DNA from: Bufo bufo | Lineage: Eukaryota; Chordata; Amphibia; Anura; Bufonidae | Length of the DNA: 64,000 nt | Assembly: GCF_905171765.1 (NCBI RefSeq) | Contig: NC_053393.1 | Location: forward strand, 193,405,921 to 193,469,920 | Reading direction: 5' to 3' | Shown here: positions 34,175 to 46,548 of the stretch, piece after piece | Layout of the letters: the number at the start of each line of letters is the position of its first letter | How positions within the stretch are numbered: the first letter of the stretch is position 1 | Notes under the pieces: generated by a model | The model's input: only the letters and a program-made list of their open reading frames with translations | Database searches by the model: none | Told to the model about the DNA's origin: nothing | Made by a program: the position numbers and the translations under genes

Positions 34175-34646
34175 AGAGGTATTCCCATCTGGGTCATTGA
34201 TAACATATTGCTAGGATATGACGTCAATGTTAGATAGGTGTGGATCCCACCTCTGGGACCTACTTGTGTCTCTAGAACAGGCCCAAAGTGAAGGAGGGAG
34301 CACCGCACATTCGCAACATGCTCTCCATTCACTGATATGGGACTTCAAAAATTAGCCAAGGAAATGTGCTCGGCTATTTTTAGGAGACCCATAGTAGTGA
34401 ATGGAGAGTAAGCCTCGAATGTGCAGCCACCTCTCCATTCACCGCTGAGCCAGCCCTCAGCTATTTTCAGAGCTCCCATAATTTTGAACAGAGGCTGGCC
34501 GCACATGCGCAGCTGTTTTCACTTCACTTCAGGACCCTGTTCTGGAGATGTGGATCCCAGAGATGGGACTTGCACATATCTGACAGTGATGGCATATCCT
34601 AGTGATATGCTGTCAATGTCTCCGATGGGAGTACCCTTTCATTCTA
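34175..34646. mobile_element. MITE with AAAGAGGTATTCCCATC-type ends
   Basis: GAGGTATTCCCATC at the left and GATGGGAGTACCC at the right are inverted. TTAA is present on the left (34171-34174) but decayed on the right. Internal TATTGCTAGGATATGACGTC and TGGCATATCCTAGTGATATG are also inverted. Confidence 0.6.
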
Positions 34647-35119
34647 AGTTGACCATAGTAGTGCAAATCACCCCTGTAGCTTAGGTCTAGTGGATTCTTG
34701 TGTGTTGAGCTTGACTATTTTATAGATGTGGGATATATACAATTATATAAAATTGTGTGTACTTTTCACACATCTATAGAGAAGCTTATGTAAATCATAT
34801 ACCCCTCAGACCATTTTGGGAATGTATATTTCTGCATGTGCGATGCAACTATAAAAGTAAAGACCCGCTTTATTCCTATAACCACATGCTCTAGGGCAGC
34901 CTCAGATGTTTGCCAGCACTCTGCAAATCATGATATAAAGACACATATCCTTTAACATTCGGCTGCCCTTAATGAAAGCCTAAGGTTATAACTGTATGGG
35001 CATTACATATTCATAAGTCTCGCTCAGAAAGGTGCAGCTGACGGTTATTCTGTAATAATAATAATCTTCAGGTAGTGATGACAGGCGCACCTGCCTATTC
35101 CCAAACACGCACATGTATA
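34647..35119. other. Intron, no recognised feature
   Basis: AT-rich intronic DNA with a short ATATATAC/TATATA palindrome near 34730-34750. No repeat ends. Confidence 0.4.
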
Positions 35120-35297
35120 CAGTGGTCCCTCAAATTACAATATTAATTGGTTCCAGGACAAGCATTCTATGTTGAAACTATTGTAACTTGAGTAATCGGT
35201 TCCAATGCCCAAAAATGTCATCCAAGATAAGAGAAAATGAAGATTTAGGAAAAATAAGCACATAACAAAGACAGATAAAACAAGTCCCTACATATAA

Positions 35298-35748
35298 GGC
35301 CTCATGCACACGACAGTGTCTTTTCACTGTCAGTGATTTGGCTTCAGTGGTCCGTGTCCGATTTTGCTTCAGTTGTGTTTCCTTGTGTCTTCCTTTTTTT
35401 TGTCTGACAGGGGGGAAAAAAGGAAGGTTAATGAAAAGTGTAATTTTATTGCACCAAGGTCTTGTAGAAAAAAACTGACATGGACACGGATGACATACCA
35501 GTTTTGCATCAGTTTTTTTTGACGGACCCATTGACTTGAATGGGTCCGTCCTCCGTTTTCCACTGACAAGAATAGGACAGGTTATATTTTTTGGACAGAC
35601 TGGAATCACGGATCACGGACGCGGAGAAAAAAACGGGGGACTATCATTTTTTTTTTTACAGATCCATAGAAATGAATGGGACCTCCGCTAAACTGTGAAA
35701 AATTACGGAACGGACGCGGATGCACGCAATGGTCGTGTGCATGAGGCC
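35298..35748. mobile_element. PIF/Harbinger-type MITE
   Basis: 451 bp with ends GGCCTCATGCACACGAC and GTCGTGTGCATGAGGCC and TAA on both sides (35295-35297 and 35749-35751). The interior shows TGACTTGAATGGGTCCGTC-type motifs common to this MITE group. Confidence 0.85.
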
Positions 35749-35782
35749 TAACAGTCAGGAATAGCTGATAACTAGCAACTTA

Positions 35783-36223
35783 GGGTACTTTCACACTAGC
35801 GTTTTTCTTTTCCGGCATAGAGTTTCGTCACAGGGGCTCTATACCGGAAAAGAACTGATCAGGTATATCCCCATGCATTCTGAATGGAGAGTAATCCATT
35901 CAGGATACATCAGGATGTCTTCAGTTCAGTCATTTTGACTGATCAGGCAAAAGAGAAAACCATAGCATGCTACGGTTTTATCTCCGGCGAAAAAAACTGA
36001 AGACTTGCCTGAATGCCGGATCCGGCATTTTCCCCCATAGGAATGTATTAGTGCCGGACAAGCGTGCAGACGGATCCGTTCTTGCAATGCATTTGTGAGA
36101 CGGATCCGCATCCGGATGCGTCTCACAAATGCTTTCAGTCACATCCAGATTGGTGGATCCGGCAGGCAGTTCCGACGACGGAACTGCTTGCCGGATCACA
36201 CTGCCGCAAGTGGGAAAGTAGCC
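35783..36223. mobile_element. PIF/Harbinger-type MITE
   Basis: 441 bp with ends GGGTACTTTCACAC and GTGGGAAAGTAGCC, flanked by TTA (35780-35782 and 36224-36226). Same terminal family as 19812-20309. The interior carries GACGGATCCG palindromes. It abuts the Tc1 element directly. Confidence 0.82.
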
Positions 36224-36916
36224 TTATACAGGGAGTGCAGAATTATTAGGCAAGTTGTATTTTTGAGGATTAATTTTATTATTGAACAACAACCATATTC
36301 TCAATGAACCCAAAAAACTCATTAATATCAAAGCTGAATATTTTTGGAAGTAGTTTTTAGTTAGTTTTTAGTTTTAGCTATTTTAGGGGGATATCTGTGT
36401 GTGCAGGTGACTATTACTGTGCATAATTATTAGGCACCTTAACAAAAAACAAATATATACCCATTTCAATTATTTATTTTTACCAGTGAAACCAATATAA
36501 CATCTCAACATTCACAAATATACATTTCTGACATTCAAAAACAAAACAAAAACAAATCAGTGACCAATATAGCCACCTTTCTTTGCAAGGACACTCAAAA
36601 GCCTGCCATCCATGGATTCTGTCAGTGTTTTGATCTGTTCACCATCAACATTGCGTGCAGCAGCAACCACAGCCTCCCAGACACTGTTCAGAGAGGTGTA
36701 CTGTTTTCCCTCCTTGTAAATCTCACATTTGATGATGGACCACAGGTTCTCAATGGGGTTCAGATCAGGTGAACAAGGAGGCCATGTCATTAGATTTTCT
36801 TCTTTTATACCCTTTCTTGCCAGCCACGCTGTGGAGTACTTGGACGCGTGTGATGGAGCATTGTCCTGCATGAAAATCATGTTTTTCTTGAAGGATGCAG
36901 ACTTCTTCCTGTACCA

Positions 36917-38152
36917 ACGGAAAATGCAAATGTGATCGCACACTACATCCAGCACTCTGCCCTCCATGCTGGATGAGACATTGGTTTATATTTTGGCCAA
37001 AGCATAGTAAGCCACTCACCGCGTCAAGGTCGTCTCATGAGTGGTCCCTAACTCTTGTTCCTACCTGTTCATGGGCCATGACAGCCACATAAAATCCAGG
37101 GAATGCAGGTCAGCATGCAAGCCAAGTACACTTTGCTTGTAACCCCGTCCGGTGCCATTACAGCTTTCATCGGATCCAGGGATGCAAGTACCAACATGCA
37201 TGCTGAACCCACCATATACTTCTCCTGGAGCCAGATGGCTAATGGTAGGTTCTATACAAGCAGACTCAGTTTTATACTGACTTTAAAACCAGCCTCAAGG
37301 ACAGATTAACTGGTCAGGTGTGCAATGACTCCAAGGAGATCGCCACGCCTCCAATATATACTACAAAGAAAAAAAAAAGGGGTTGGGTCAGCACAACCTG
37401 CCTGTAGGTGCAGATCACTATGGCGAAATACATATATAAACGGAAAATGCAAATGTGATCGCACACTACATCCAGCACTCTGCCCTCCATGCTGGATGAG
37501 ACATTGGTTTATATTTTGGCCAAAGCATAGTAAGCCACTCACCGCGTCAAGGTCGTCTCATGAGTGGTCCCTAACTCTTGTTCCTACCTGTTCATGGGCC
37601 ATGACAGCCACATAAAATCCAGGGAATGCAGGTCAGCATGCAAGCCAAGTACACTTTGCTTGTAACCCCGTCCGGTGCCATTACAGCTTTCATCGGATCC
37701 AGGGATGCAAGTACCAACATGCATGCTGAACCCACCATATACTTCTCCTGGAGCCAGATGGCTAATGGTAGGTTCTATACAAGCAGACTCAGTTTTATAC
37801 TGACTTTAAAACCAGCCTCAAGGACAGATTAACTGGTCAGGTGTGCAATGACTCCAAGGAGATCGCCACGCCTCCAATATATACTACAAAGAAAAAAAAA
37901 AAGGGGTTGGGTCAGCACAACCTGCCTGTAGGTGCAGATCACTATGGCGAAATACATATATAAACGGAAAATGCAAATGTGATCGCACACTACATCCAGC
38001 ACTCTGCCCTCCATGCTGGATGAGACATTGGTTTATATTTTGGCCAAAGCATAGTAAGCCACTCACCGCGTCAAGGTCGTCTCATGAGTGGTCCCTAACT
38101 CTTGTTCCTACCTGTTCATGGGCCATGACAGCCACATAAAATCCAGGGAATG
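36917..38152 (-). repeat. ~523-bp tandem array (2.4 units) inserted in the Tc1 transposase gene
   Basis: Units recur at 523-524 bp (CGGAAAATGCAAATGTG at ~36918, 37441, 37965) and are nearly identical. The block is flanked by the 8-bp duplication CTGTACCA (36909-36916 and 38153-38160), so the array arrived as one piece. On the minus strand each copy has a core CCACTCA-TGAGACGACCTTGACGC-GG-TGAGTGG (37012-37044, 37535-37567, 38059-38091). Order on the minus strand is one partial unit, then two full ones. No protein is encoded. A related array lies at 62371-63246. Confidence 0.85.
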
Positions 38153-38995
38153 CTGTACCACTGCTTGAAGAAGGTGTCTTCCAGAAACTGGCAGTAGGAC
38201 TGGGAGTTGAGCTTGACTCCATCCTCAACCCGAAAAGGCCCCACAAGCTCATCTTTGATGATACCAGCCCAAACCAGTACTCCACCTCCACCTTGCTGGC
38301 GTCTGAGTCGGACTGGAGCTCTCTGCCCTTTACCAATCCAAAAAAAGGGGGACTGGTGGGTGGGGATACCCTCCAAATCTCGCCTCTTATTTATATAAAC
38401 CCTTGTGAGCGCCAATAGAGGATTAGTGTTGGGCTGCTGGAGTGTGTGATAGGTTGTTGTTGGGGTTATGTTATATTAATATGTAGAGGGATATCAATTG
38501 TGTAGGAAAAAATTGTACAGGAAAAAAGTTGTACATACATGTAAAAAAAATTTTTTTTAAAACAAGCGAAATAAAACAAAATCTGCATACAAAGAGCGAG
38601 TGAAAAGTATACACGTATAAAATCTGCTGAGAGAATAAAAGGATAAAAAATAAAAAATAGATTGTACGTAAAAGTGGGATCACTGCATACAGCCTCTATT
38701 GCCTAAGAGGCCGTGTTCTGCAGCGTCGTACACAATAGATGTGGTACAGTAGGATAGAGCAATGGATAAAAGTTTTTTTTGTTTAAAATACCGACATATA
38801 TATTATAATATTGTGGTATCATAAGTAAGTTTACTCACTTCACGGGGGGGGGCGGTTTACCAGGATAAGCATAATACACCTGTAAACCGAGTACCCCCCC
38901 AGCCTGGATCGCTTCTAGAGTTATAACGGATGAAGGCAGCCAAACAACACGGGTGCTTCTCTTCAAAGGTCTTTATTTGCAAGTAAAAAAATCCG

Positions 38996-39037
38996 GCTCA
39001 ACGCGTTTCGGGACAGGCACGTCCCTTCATCAGGAGC
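38996..39037 (-). ncRNA. Hammerhead ribozyme in PLE terminus (unit A)
   Basis: Reverse complement of the unit B ribozyme: stem I GCTC/GAGC, CTGATGA, stem II GGGAC/GTCCC, GAAA, then ACGCGTT and the cleavage position. All core bases are kept. A TATAAATA box lies upstream on the same strand (39065-39072). Confidence 0.8.
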
Positions 39038-40491
39038 AATAGTGTCTCTATGTATGGTCACAGGTATTTATACCCTAATAATCCTATTAGGATCTTTGTT
39101 AAAATGGCCACTAATTGGCTAGAAGGCGCCAAAAAACGGAGAAAACGCGCCAAAAATGCATTGGGGACCGCCCCTGTGTGGTACAGGGCGTTTTTTTGCT
39201 GTTCAGTGATGTCAGCCGGAAAGGGGAGTGTCCGGCTGCGCTTTTTACATGACCGGAAGTTGTTTGCGTTCCAAGCTGGAACGCATTGTGGTCGCCTTGT
39301 AAAGCGGCACTGGGGATATATATGGGGCTATGTTAGGGGACCGCCCTAGTAGGAGGGAGGGTATTGAGGGCCAGAGGATATAGGTGGGCCGCCGTTAGGG
39401 GGCGTTTGGCCAGCAGATCTCTGAAGCCGGCTGGGAGGGGGAGTGACCGGATGTGTTGTGACGTCTGTGCGTTCCAGGTTGGAACGCAACACGTCATCCG
39501 GTCTGTTCACCTTGTAAGCTCCTAGGGGCGGTGTCGTATTTCCGGAAGTTAGACGCTGCGTTCCAAGCTGGAACGCACGCGATACTTCCGGTTTGTCGAT
39601 ATTCTTTTTGACTGTGTGAGCTGTATGGTCTGCCTACAAGTTTAAGGGGAAGTGGTGTCACTTGCAGTGGGATCTTCTCTGGGGTGTATGGGCTGGGCTT
39701 TGTTGCATAGTAAGGATAGATATATTGGAGAATCCTCCCCATGGTACATGTACAGTTTGTTATAGAAGGGATATACAATATATAAAAATATAAATATAAT
39801 GTAATGGTGTGAAATATAGGAAATGGTATATAGTAGGTATAAAAAATATGTAAAAAATATATATATATAAACTAATATATATATATATATATATAAATAA
39901 GGGGGGTTAAAACAATGGTGAAAAGTAGGAAAAAATAAAAAATAAAAAATAAATAAAAAATATAAAAAATAATAAATAATAAATAAATAAAATAAAATAA
40001 AATAAAATAAAAAATTATTGTAGTAAAAAAGGGATGGTTCCAATGGTGTGGTTTGATAATCAGAGACAAAAGTATTAAAATGTATTTAAAATGTGGTTTC
40101 GATTTAATCGATAATTTGATAGATAAATAAATGAAATATATTTTCTCTATTTGTGTTATTTTTTCGTTCATTCTTCTCTATATATGTAAATATGGGCAGG
40201 TAGATGTGTGTGCCTACTCTTCGGATGTAGTCTGCCTACGTCGCTCTTTGTTATATCTTTTTCTTTTGTTTCGTGTGTCGTTTGTTCATTTTATTTAGGA
40301 ATTTCCACATTTATCTATACGTACTCCTTGGTGTTTTTCTAAAAATACTTCGGTGTTTTTAAAGAATTAATATATGTGGGAGATACATGTTGGTTGGGCA
40401 ATCTGGGGTGGTGGCGGGGTTATTTCTATATTGGGTGGTGTTGTGGGGTCTGGCTATTATGGTCAGTTTTTTTGTTGGTAGTGGTTGTTGA

Positions 40492-43129
40492 TTAGTAGTT
40501 GGCGTGTTCCAGTGATTCGTTTAGGCCAAATGGAGTGAGGGTGTTTAGTTTAAAGATCCAGAACATTTCCTTCCTACATAGTTGTTGGTAGGAAGGGGTT
40601 TGTTCAAGGGGGATGACTTTTAGATCTAGGGGGTTGCTTTCGTGTGCTAGTGTGAAGTGGCGTGAGACACTGTGTGTAGTGATTTTTCTTTTTATGTTTG
40701 ATCGGTGTTCATTCATTCGTTCTCTCAGGGTTTGTGTCGTGCGGCCAACGTAGAAAATGTTGCAGGGGCATTGAAGTAAGTAGATGATATTTTTACTGGC
40801 ACAGGTCATTTGGTGTAGGAGTGGGATTTTGCCAATGGGGTGTGGGATGTCTATCTCTCTGTTTACTGTTTTGATCATCCGGCAGCATTTGCATTTTTTT
40901 GCACCGCATTTAGAGGATCCTTTAAATTCTGGTATTTGTTTGTTAATTGTCGTCTGTGTCGTTGTCTTGAGGGTATTTTTGTTTGGGCATGAAGGGGCTA
41001 GGATGTTTTTGAGGGTTTTTGCTCTTCGGAAGGTAAGTCTCGGTGTTTTGGGGATTTCTTTACCTAAGATGGGGTCTTTTAATAGTACTGACCAATGTTT
41101 GGTTAGAATGTGTCTGATTGTTTGGTGGTTTTTGTTGTATCTGGTGATTAGCCCTGGTGTGAAGGGAGTTTCTTTGGTTGTTTTTATTTTCGGTTGAAGG
41201 CTTTCCTTTTGGTCTATTTGGGAGATTTTCTTTTTTGAGTTTTTAATGAGTTGTGGGGGGTAGTTTTTTTGTAGGAATCTTTGGCTCAGGGTTTCTATTT
41301 GGGTTTTCATGGTGTTTGTGTTGGTGCAGTTGCGTCTTATTCTTTTCATCTGGCTGAATGGTATGTTTGTTTTCCATTTGTGGTAGTGACAGCTGTTGAA
41401 ATCAAGGAAGCTGTTGGCGTCTACGTTTTTGAAGTGTGTGCTGGTGGAGATGATGTTGTTTTCACTGTTGAGGTGGAGGTCTAGGAAAACTACGTTAGTC
41501 GGGTTTGATTCTAGTGTAAGTTTAATGTTCCAAGTGTTTTGATTGAGGGTCTGTACAAATGTTTTTAGGTCAGTGTTATTTCCTTGCCAGATGAAGATAA
41601 TGTCATCTATATACCTCTTGTAAAATCTGATGTTGGGGTGCTCTAGTAGACCATGTTGGTCCTCAAAAGCCCCCATGAATAAGTTCGCATATGAGGGTGC
41701 AAATTTGGTGCCCATGGCTGTTCCTTTGGTTTGGATGTAGAAATAGTCTTTGTATGTAAAATAATTATGGTCTAGTATGAATTTTATGGATCTTAGGATG
41801 AATTCTTTTTGGGTTGGTGTCATGACTGTGTCGTTGGCCAAGTATCTATTTGTAGCATTGAGGCCTAGTGAGTGTATGATGTTGCTATACAGGGATGTTA
41901 CGTCTAGCGTGACCCAGATGAAATCGTTTTGCCATGTGACTTTCTCTAGGTTTTGGATGAGGTGTGCTGAGTCTTTGAGATAGGATGGGAGTGTGATGAC
42001 GTATCTCTGGAGGATACCGTCTATATATTCTGACAGGTTTGAGGTGAGGGAATCTATACCTGAGATGATTGGTCTGCCGGGGGGTTGGGACAGGGATTTG
42101 TGGATTTTTGGGAGGAAGTAAAATCTGGCTATGGCTGGGTGGGACACTTTTAGATATTTGTGTTGTTTTTTATCCAGTATTCCCTGTGTTGTTCCGTGTT
42201 CAATTAGGTCGTGTAGTTGGGTTTTATATTCTTTGGTAGGATCTAAGGTGATAGGTTTGTAGTAATTAGTGTCTGATAGTATTCTTAGGGCCTCTCTCTC
42301 ATACTGGTCCGTGCTGAGGATGACTATTCCTCCTCCTTTATCCGCATTTTTTATGACTATATTGGGGTTGTCTTTTAGATTTTTCAAGGCTTTTTTCTGG
42401 TTGATGCTGAGGTTATCTTGTTTTTTCTTTGCGGGTATGGTGGTGTCTGGTCGTGTGCAATCTTTACTGGGTGAGAACGCGCTTTTTAGGTCATCTAGGA
42501 CCATGTTATAATAGCTTTCCAGGTGTGGGCCTCGGCTTTCTAGTGGATAGTAGTTCGATTTGTTTTTGAGGGGGGGTTTGATGGTAATGGTCGGTTCTGG
42601 TGTGTCTGTATCGTTGTATATTGTGTTTGATGTGGAGGCTATTACCTCGTTTTTCTTGTCGTTAAGTGGGCATTTGTTTGTGTTGACTGTGCGATTTTTT
42701 ATGCTGAAATGACGTTGTAGGGTAAGTCTTCTAATGAATTGGTTGAGGTCTACGAAAAGTTCAAAGAGGTCAGGTTTGTTTGTGGGGCAGAAAGATAGGC
42801 CTTTGCTTAAAAGTTCTATTTCGGTTTCGTTAAGGTTGTATCCGGAGAGGTTAAAGATGCCTTTTTCTTTGAGTGTGTCAGATACTGATTTTATTGTGAC
42901 TGGGTTTTTGGTTTGTGTTTTTTGTTTGTTGGTGGATTGTTTCCTGCCACCTCTGCATCCTCTGTAGCGGGGTTTGATCTTTTTTTGGGGTTTGAGATGG
43001 GGCTGTAGAAGTTGGTGATTTTTAGTGGTTCCTGTGTTTTGCAATGGGTTGGATGTGTGGGGCCTGGTGTGGAAATGAGTGTATTCAGGATTTGTGTGCT
43101 CGATAGGTTTAGGCGGGGAGGAGGTAATG
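40492..43129 (-). CDS. Penelope RT/GIY-YIG protein, unit A (5'-truncated)
   Basis: An uninterrupted frame covering the same protein as unit C from just upstream of its RT N-terminal region to the stop. It keeps the RT YIDD motif and the C-terminal GIY-YIG domain (IYLLQCPC, FYVGRTTQTLRERMNEH). The 5' end is cut at the inverted junction with unit B at 43129/43130, so ORF1 and the promoter side are missing. No stop codons or frameshifts seen. Confidence 0.9.
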
Positions 43130-44194
43130 TACAGACCCTCAATCAAAACACTTGGAACATTAAACTTACACTAGAATCAAACCCGACTAACGTAGTTTTC
43201 CTAGACCTCCACCTCAACAGTGAAAACAACATCATCTCCACCAGCACACACTTCAAAAACGTAGACGCCAACAGCTTCCTTGATTTCAACAGCTGTCACT
43301 ACCACAAATGGAAAACAAACATACCATTCAGCCAGATGAAAAGAATAAGACGCAACTGCACCAACACAAACACCATGAAAACCCAAATAGAAACCCTGAG
43401 CCAAAGATTCCTACAAAAAAACTACCCCCCACAACTCATTAAAAACTCAAAAAAGAAAATCTCCCAAATAGACCAAAAGGAAAGCCTTCAACCGAAAATA
43501 AAAACAACCAAAGAAACTCCCTTCACACCAGGGCTAATCACCAGATACAACAAAAACCACCAAACAATCAGACACATTCTAACCAAACATTGGTCAGTAC
43601 TATTAAAAGACCCCATCTTAGGTAAAGAAATCCCCAAAACACCGAGACTTACCTTCCGAAGAGCAAAAACCCTCAAAAACATCCTAGCCCCTTCATGCCC
43701 AAACAAAAATACCCTCAAGACAACGACCACAGACGACAATTAACAAACAAATACCAGAATTTAAAGGATCCTCTAAATGCGGTGCAAAAAAATGCAAATG
43801 CTGCCGGATGATCAAAACAGTAAACAGAGAGATAGACATCCCACACCCCATTGGCAAAATCCCACTCCTACACCAAATGACCTGTGCCAGTAAAAATATC
43901 ATCTACTTACTTCAATGCCCCTGCAACATTTTCTACGTTGGCCGCACGACACAAACCCTGAGAGAACGAATGAATGAACACCGATCAAACATAAAAAGAA
44001 AAATCACTACACACAGTGTCTCACGCCACTTCACACTAGCACACGAAAGCAACCCCCTAGATCTAAAAGTCATCCCCCTTGAACAAACCCCTTCCTACCA
44101 ACAACTATGTAGGAAGGAAATGTTCTGGATCTTTAAACTAAACACCCTCACTCCATTTGGCCTAAACGAATCACTGGAACACGCCAACTACTAA
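43130..44194 (+). pseudogene. Penelope RT/GIY-YIG protein, unit B (truncated, frameshifted)
   Basis: The fragment starts in the RT after the YIDD block (VQTLNQNTWNIKLTLE). One extra C near 43728 (ACGACCACAG where A and C have ACGACACAG) shifts the frame and truncates the first part at 43743. The GIY-YIG part (43808-44194) is otherwise preserved. Non-functional. Confidence 0.9.
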
Positions 44195-45613
44195 TCAACA
44201 ACCACTACCAACAAAAAAACTGACCATAATAGCCAGACCCCACAACACCACCCAATATAGAAATAACCCCGCCACCACCCCAGATTGCCCAACCAACATG
44301 TATCTCCCACATATATTAATTCTTTAAAAACACCGAAGTATTTTTAGAAAAACACCAAGGAGTACGTATAGATAAATGTGGAAATTCCTAAATAAAATGA
44401 ACAAACGACACACGAAACAAAAGAAAAAGATATAACAAAGAGCGACGTAGGCAGACTACATCCGAAGAGTAGGCACACACATCTACCTGCCCATATTTAC
44501 ATATATAGAGAAGAATGAACGAAAAAATAACACAAATAGAGAAAATATATTTCATTTATTTATCTATCAAATTATCGATTAAATCGAAACCACATTTTAA
44601 ATACATTTTAATACTTTTGTCTCTGATTATCAAACCACACCATTGGAACCATCCCTTTTTTACTACAATAATTTTTTATTTTATTTTATTTTATTTTATT
44701 TATTTATTATTTATTATTTTTTATATTTTTTATTTATTTTTTATTTTTTATTTTTTCCTACTTTTCACCATTGTTTTAACCCCCCTTATTTATATATATA
44801 TATATATATATTAGTTTATATATATATATTTTTTACATATTTTTTATACCTACTATATACCATTTCCTATATTTCACACCATTACATTATATTTATATTT
44901 TTATATATTGTATATCCCTTCTATAACAAACTGTACATGTACCATGGGGAGGATTCTCCAATATATCTATCCTTACTATGCAACAAAGCCCAGCCCATAC
45001 ACCCCAGAGAAGATCCCACTGCAAGTGACACCACTTCCCCTTAAACTTGTAGGCAGACCATACAGCTCACACAGTCAAAAAGAATATCGACAAACCGGAA
45101 GTATCGCGTGCGTTCCAGCTTGGAACGCAGCGTCTAACTTCCGGAAATACGACACCGCCCCTAGGAGCTTACAAGGTGAACAGACCGGATGACGTGTTGC
45201 GTTCCAACCTGGAACGCACAGACGTCACAACACATCCGGTCACTCCCCCTCCCAGCCGGCTTCAGAGATCTGCTGGCCAAACGCCCCCTAACGGCGGCCC
45301 ACCTATATCCTCTGGCCCTCAATACCCTCCCTCCTACTAGGGCGGTCCCCTAACATAGCCCCATATATATCCCCAGTGCCGCTTTACAAGGCGACCACAA
45401 TGCGTTCCAGCTTGGAACGCAAACAACTTCCGGTCATGTAAAAAGCGCAGCCGGACACTCCCCTTTCCGGCTGACATCACTGAACAGCAAAAAAACGCCC
45501 TGTACCACACAGGGGCGGTCCCCAATGCATTTTTGGCGCGTTTTCTCCGTTTTTTGGCGCCTTCTAGCCAATTAGTGGCCATTTTAACAAAGATCCTAAT
45601 AGGATTATTAGGG

Positions 45614-45621
45614 TATAAATA
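45614..45621 (+). promoter_or_regulatory. TATA box upstream of PLE hammerhead
   Basis: TATAAATA, ending 27 nt before the ribozyme (45649). Transcription starting ~25-30 nt downstream would begin at about the 5' edge of the ribozyme. Same arrangement at 51923-51930 and, inverted, at 39065-39072. Confidence 0.6.
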
Positions 45622-45648
45622 CCTGTGACCATACATAGAGACACTATT

Positions 45649-45690
45649 GCTCCTGATGAAGGGACGTGCCTGTCCCGAAACGCGTTGAGC
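45649..45690 (+). ncRNA. Hammerhead ribozyme in PLE terminus (unit B/C)
   Basis: GCTC (stem I), CTGATGA (45653-45659), stem II GGGAC-GTGCCT-GTCCC, GAAA (45677-45680), ACG/CGT (stem III with no loop), U17 at 45686, then GAGC (stem I). Predicted cleavage is after 45686. A stem III this short would be expected to act best as a dimer, as reported for PLE and retrozyme hammerheads. Confidence 0.85.
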
Positions 45691-46548
45691 CGGATTTTTT
45701 TACTTGCAAATAAAGACCTTTGAAGAGAAGCACCCGTGTTGTTTGGCTGCCTTCATCCGTTATAACTCTAGAAGCGATCCAGGCTGGGGGGGTACTCGGT
45801 TTACAGGTGTATTATGCTTATCCTGGTAAACCGCCCCCCCCGTGAAGTGAGTAAACTTACTTATGATACCACAATATTATAATATATATGTCGGTATTTT
45901 AAACAAAAAAAACTTTTATCCATTGCTCTATCCTACTGTACCACATCTATTGTGTACGACGCTGCAGAACACGGCCTCTTAGGCAATAGAGGCTGTATGC
46001 AGTGATCCCACTTTTACGTACAATCTATTTTTTATTTTTTATCCTTTTATTCTCTCAGCAGATTTTATACGTGTATACTTTTCACTCGCTCTTTGTATGC
46101 AGATTTTGTTTTATTTCGCTTGTTTTAAAAAAATTTTTTTTTACATGTATGTACAACTTTTTTCCTGTACAATTTTTTCCTACACAATTGATATCCCTCT
46201 ACATATTAATATAACATAACCCCAACAACAACCTATCACACACTCCAGCAGCCCAACACTAATCCTCTATTGGCGCTCACAAGGGTTTATATAAATAAGA
46301 GGCGAGATTTGGAGGGGATCCCCACCCACCAGTCCCCCTTTTTTTGGCTCACTACCTCACCCTATACAGGCAGACTCCCTTGTCGACCTGACCAAACCCG
46401 GAGCAGCCTCTAGCATCTATCACCCTACTTTCTCTCCACCCCGCTCCTATCCACCCGAGGCGCCTCAAGTCTTTCAGATCTAGTGGAAAGCCATTCCAAG
46501 AGATCCGTTTGACCCTCACACTTTCTCTCTCTCTCTCTTATACCCACT

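Larger units (their letters stand above)
44195..46548 (+). promoter_or_regulatory. Penelope pLTR and 5' leader between units B and C
   Basis: This non-coding block serves as the 3' end of B and the leader of C. In order it has: an AT-rich stretch with (TA)n and TTTTATTTTA runs (44640-44900); three palindromes of type GCGTTCCAGCTTGGAACGC (45110-45128, 45199-45217, 45402-45420); ETS-like ACCGGAAGT (45094) and ACTTCCGGT (45426); a CRE-like AGACGTCAC (~45220); TATAAATA (45614-45621); the hammerhead; a G-run/C-run pair (45785 and 45834); and a CT-repeat just before the ATG at 46549. An equivalent copy follows unit C. Confidence 0.75.

Noticed and set aside
37012..37044. Core of the ~523-bp array as a hammerhead ribozyme
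   Set aside because: It has a closing stem and an ATGA-like segment in the right place, but lacks CUGAUGA and GAAA in all three copies, so the canonical fold cannot form.
44515..45192. Open frames rich in Phe, Tyr and Ile (also mirrored at 39494-40171 and 50822-51501)
   Set aside because: They arise from the AT-rich TTTTATTTTA and TATATA tracts of the Penelope pLTR and are the same sequence three times.
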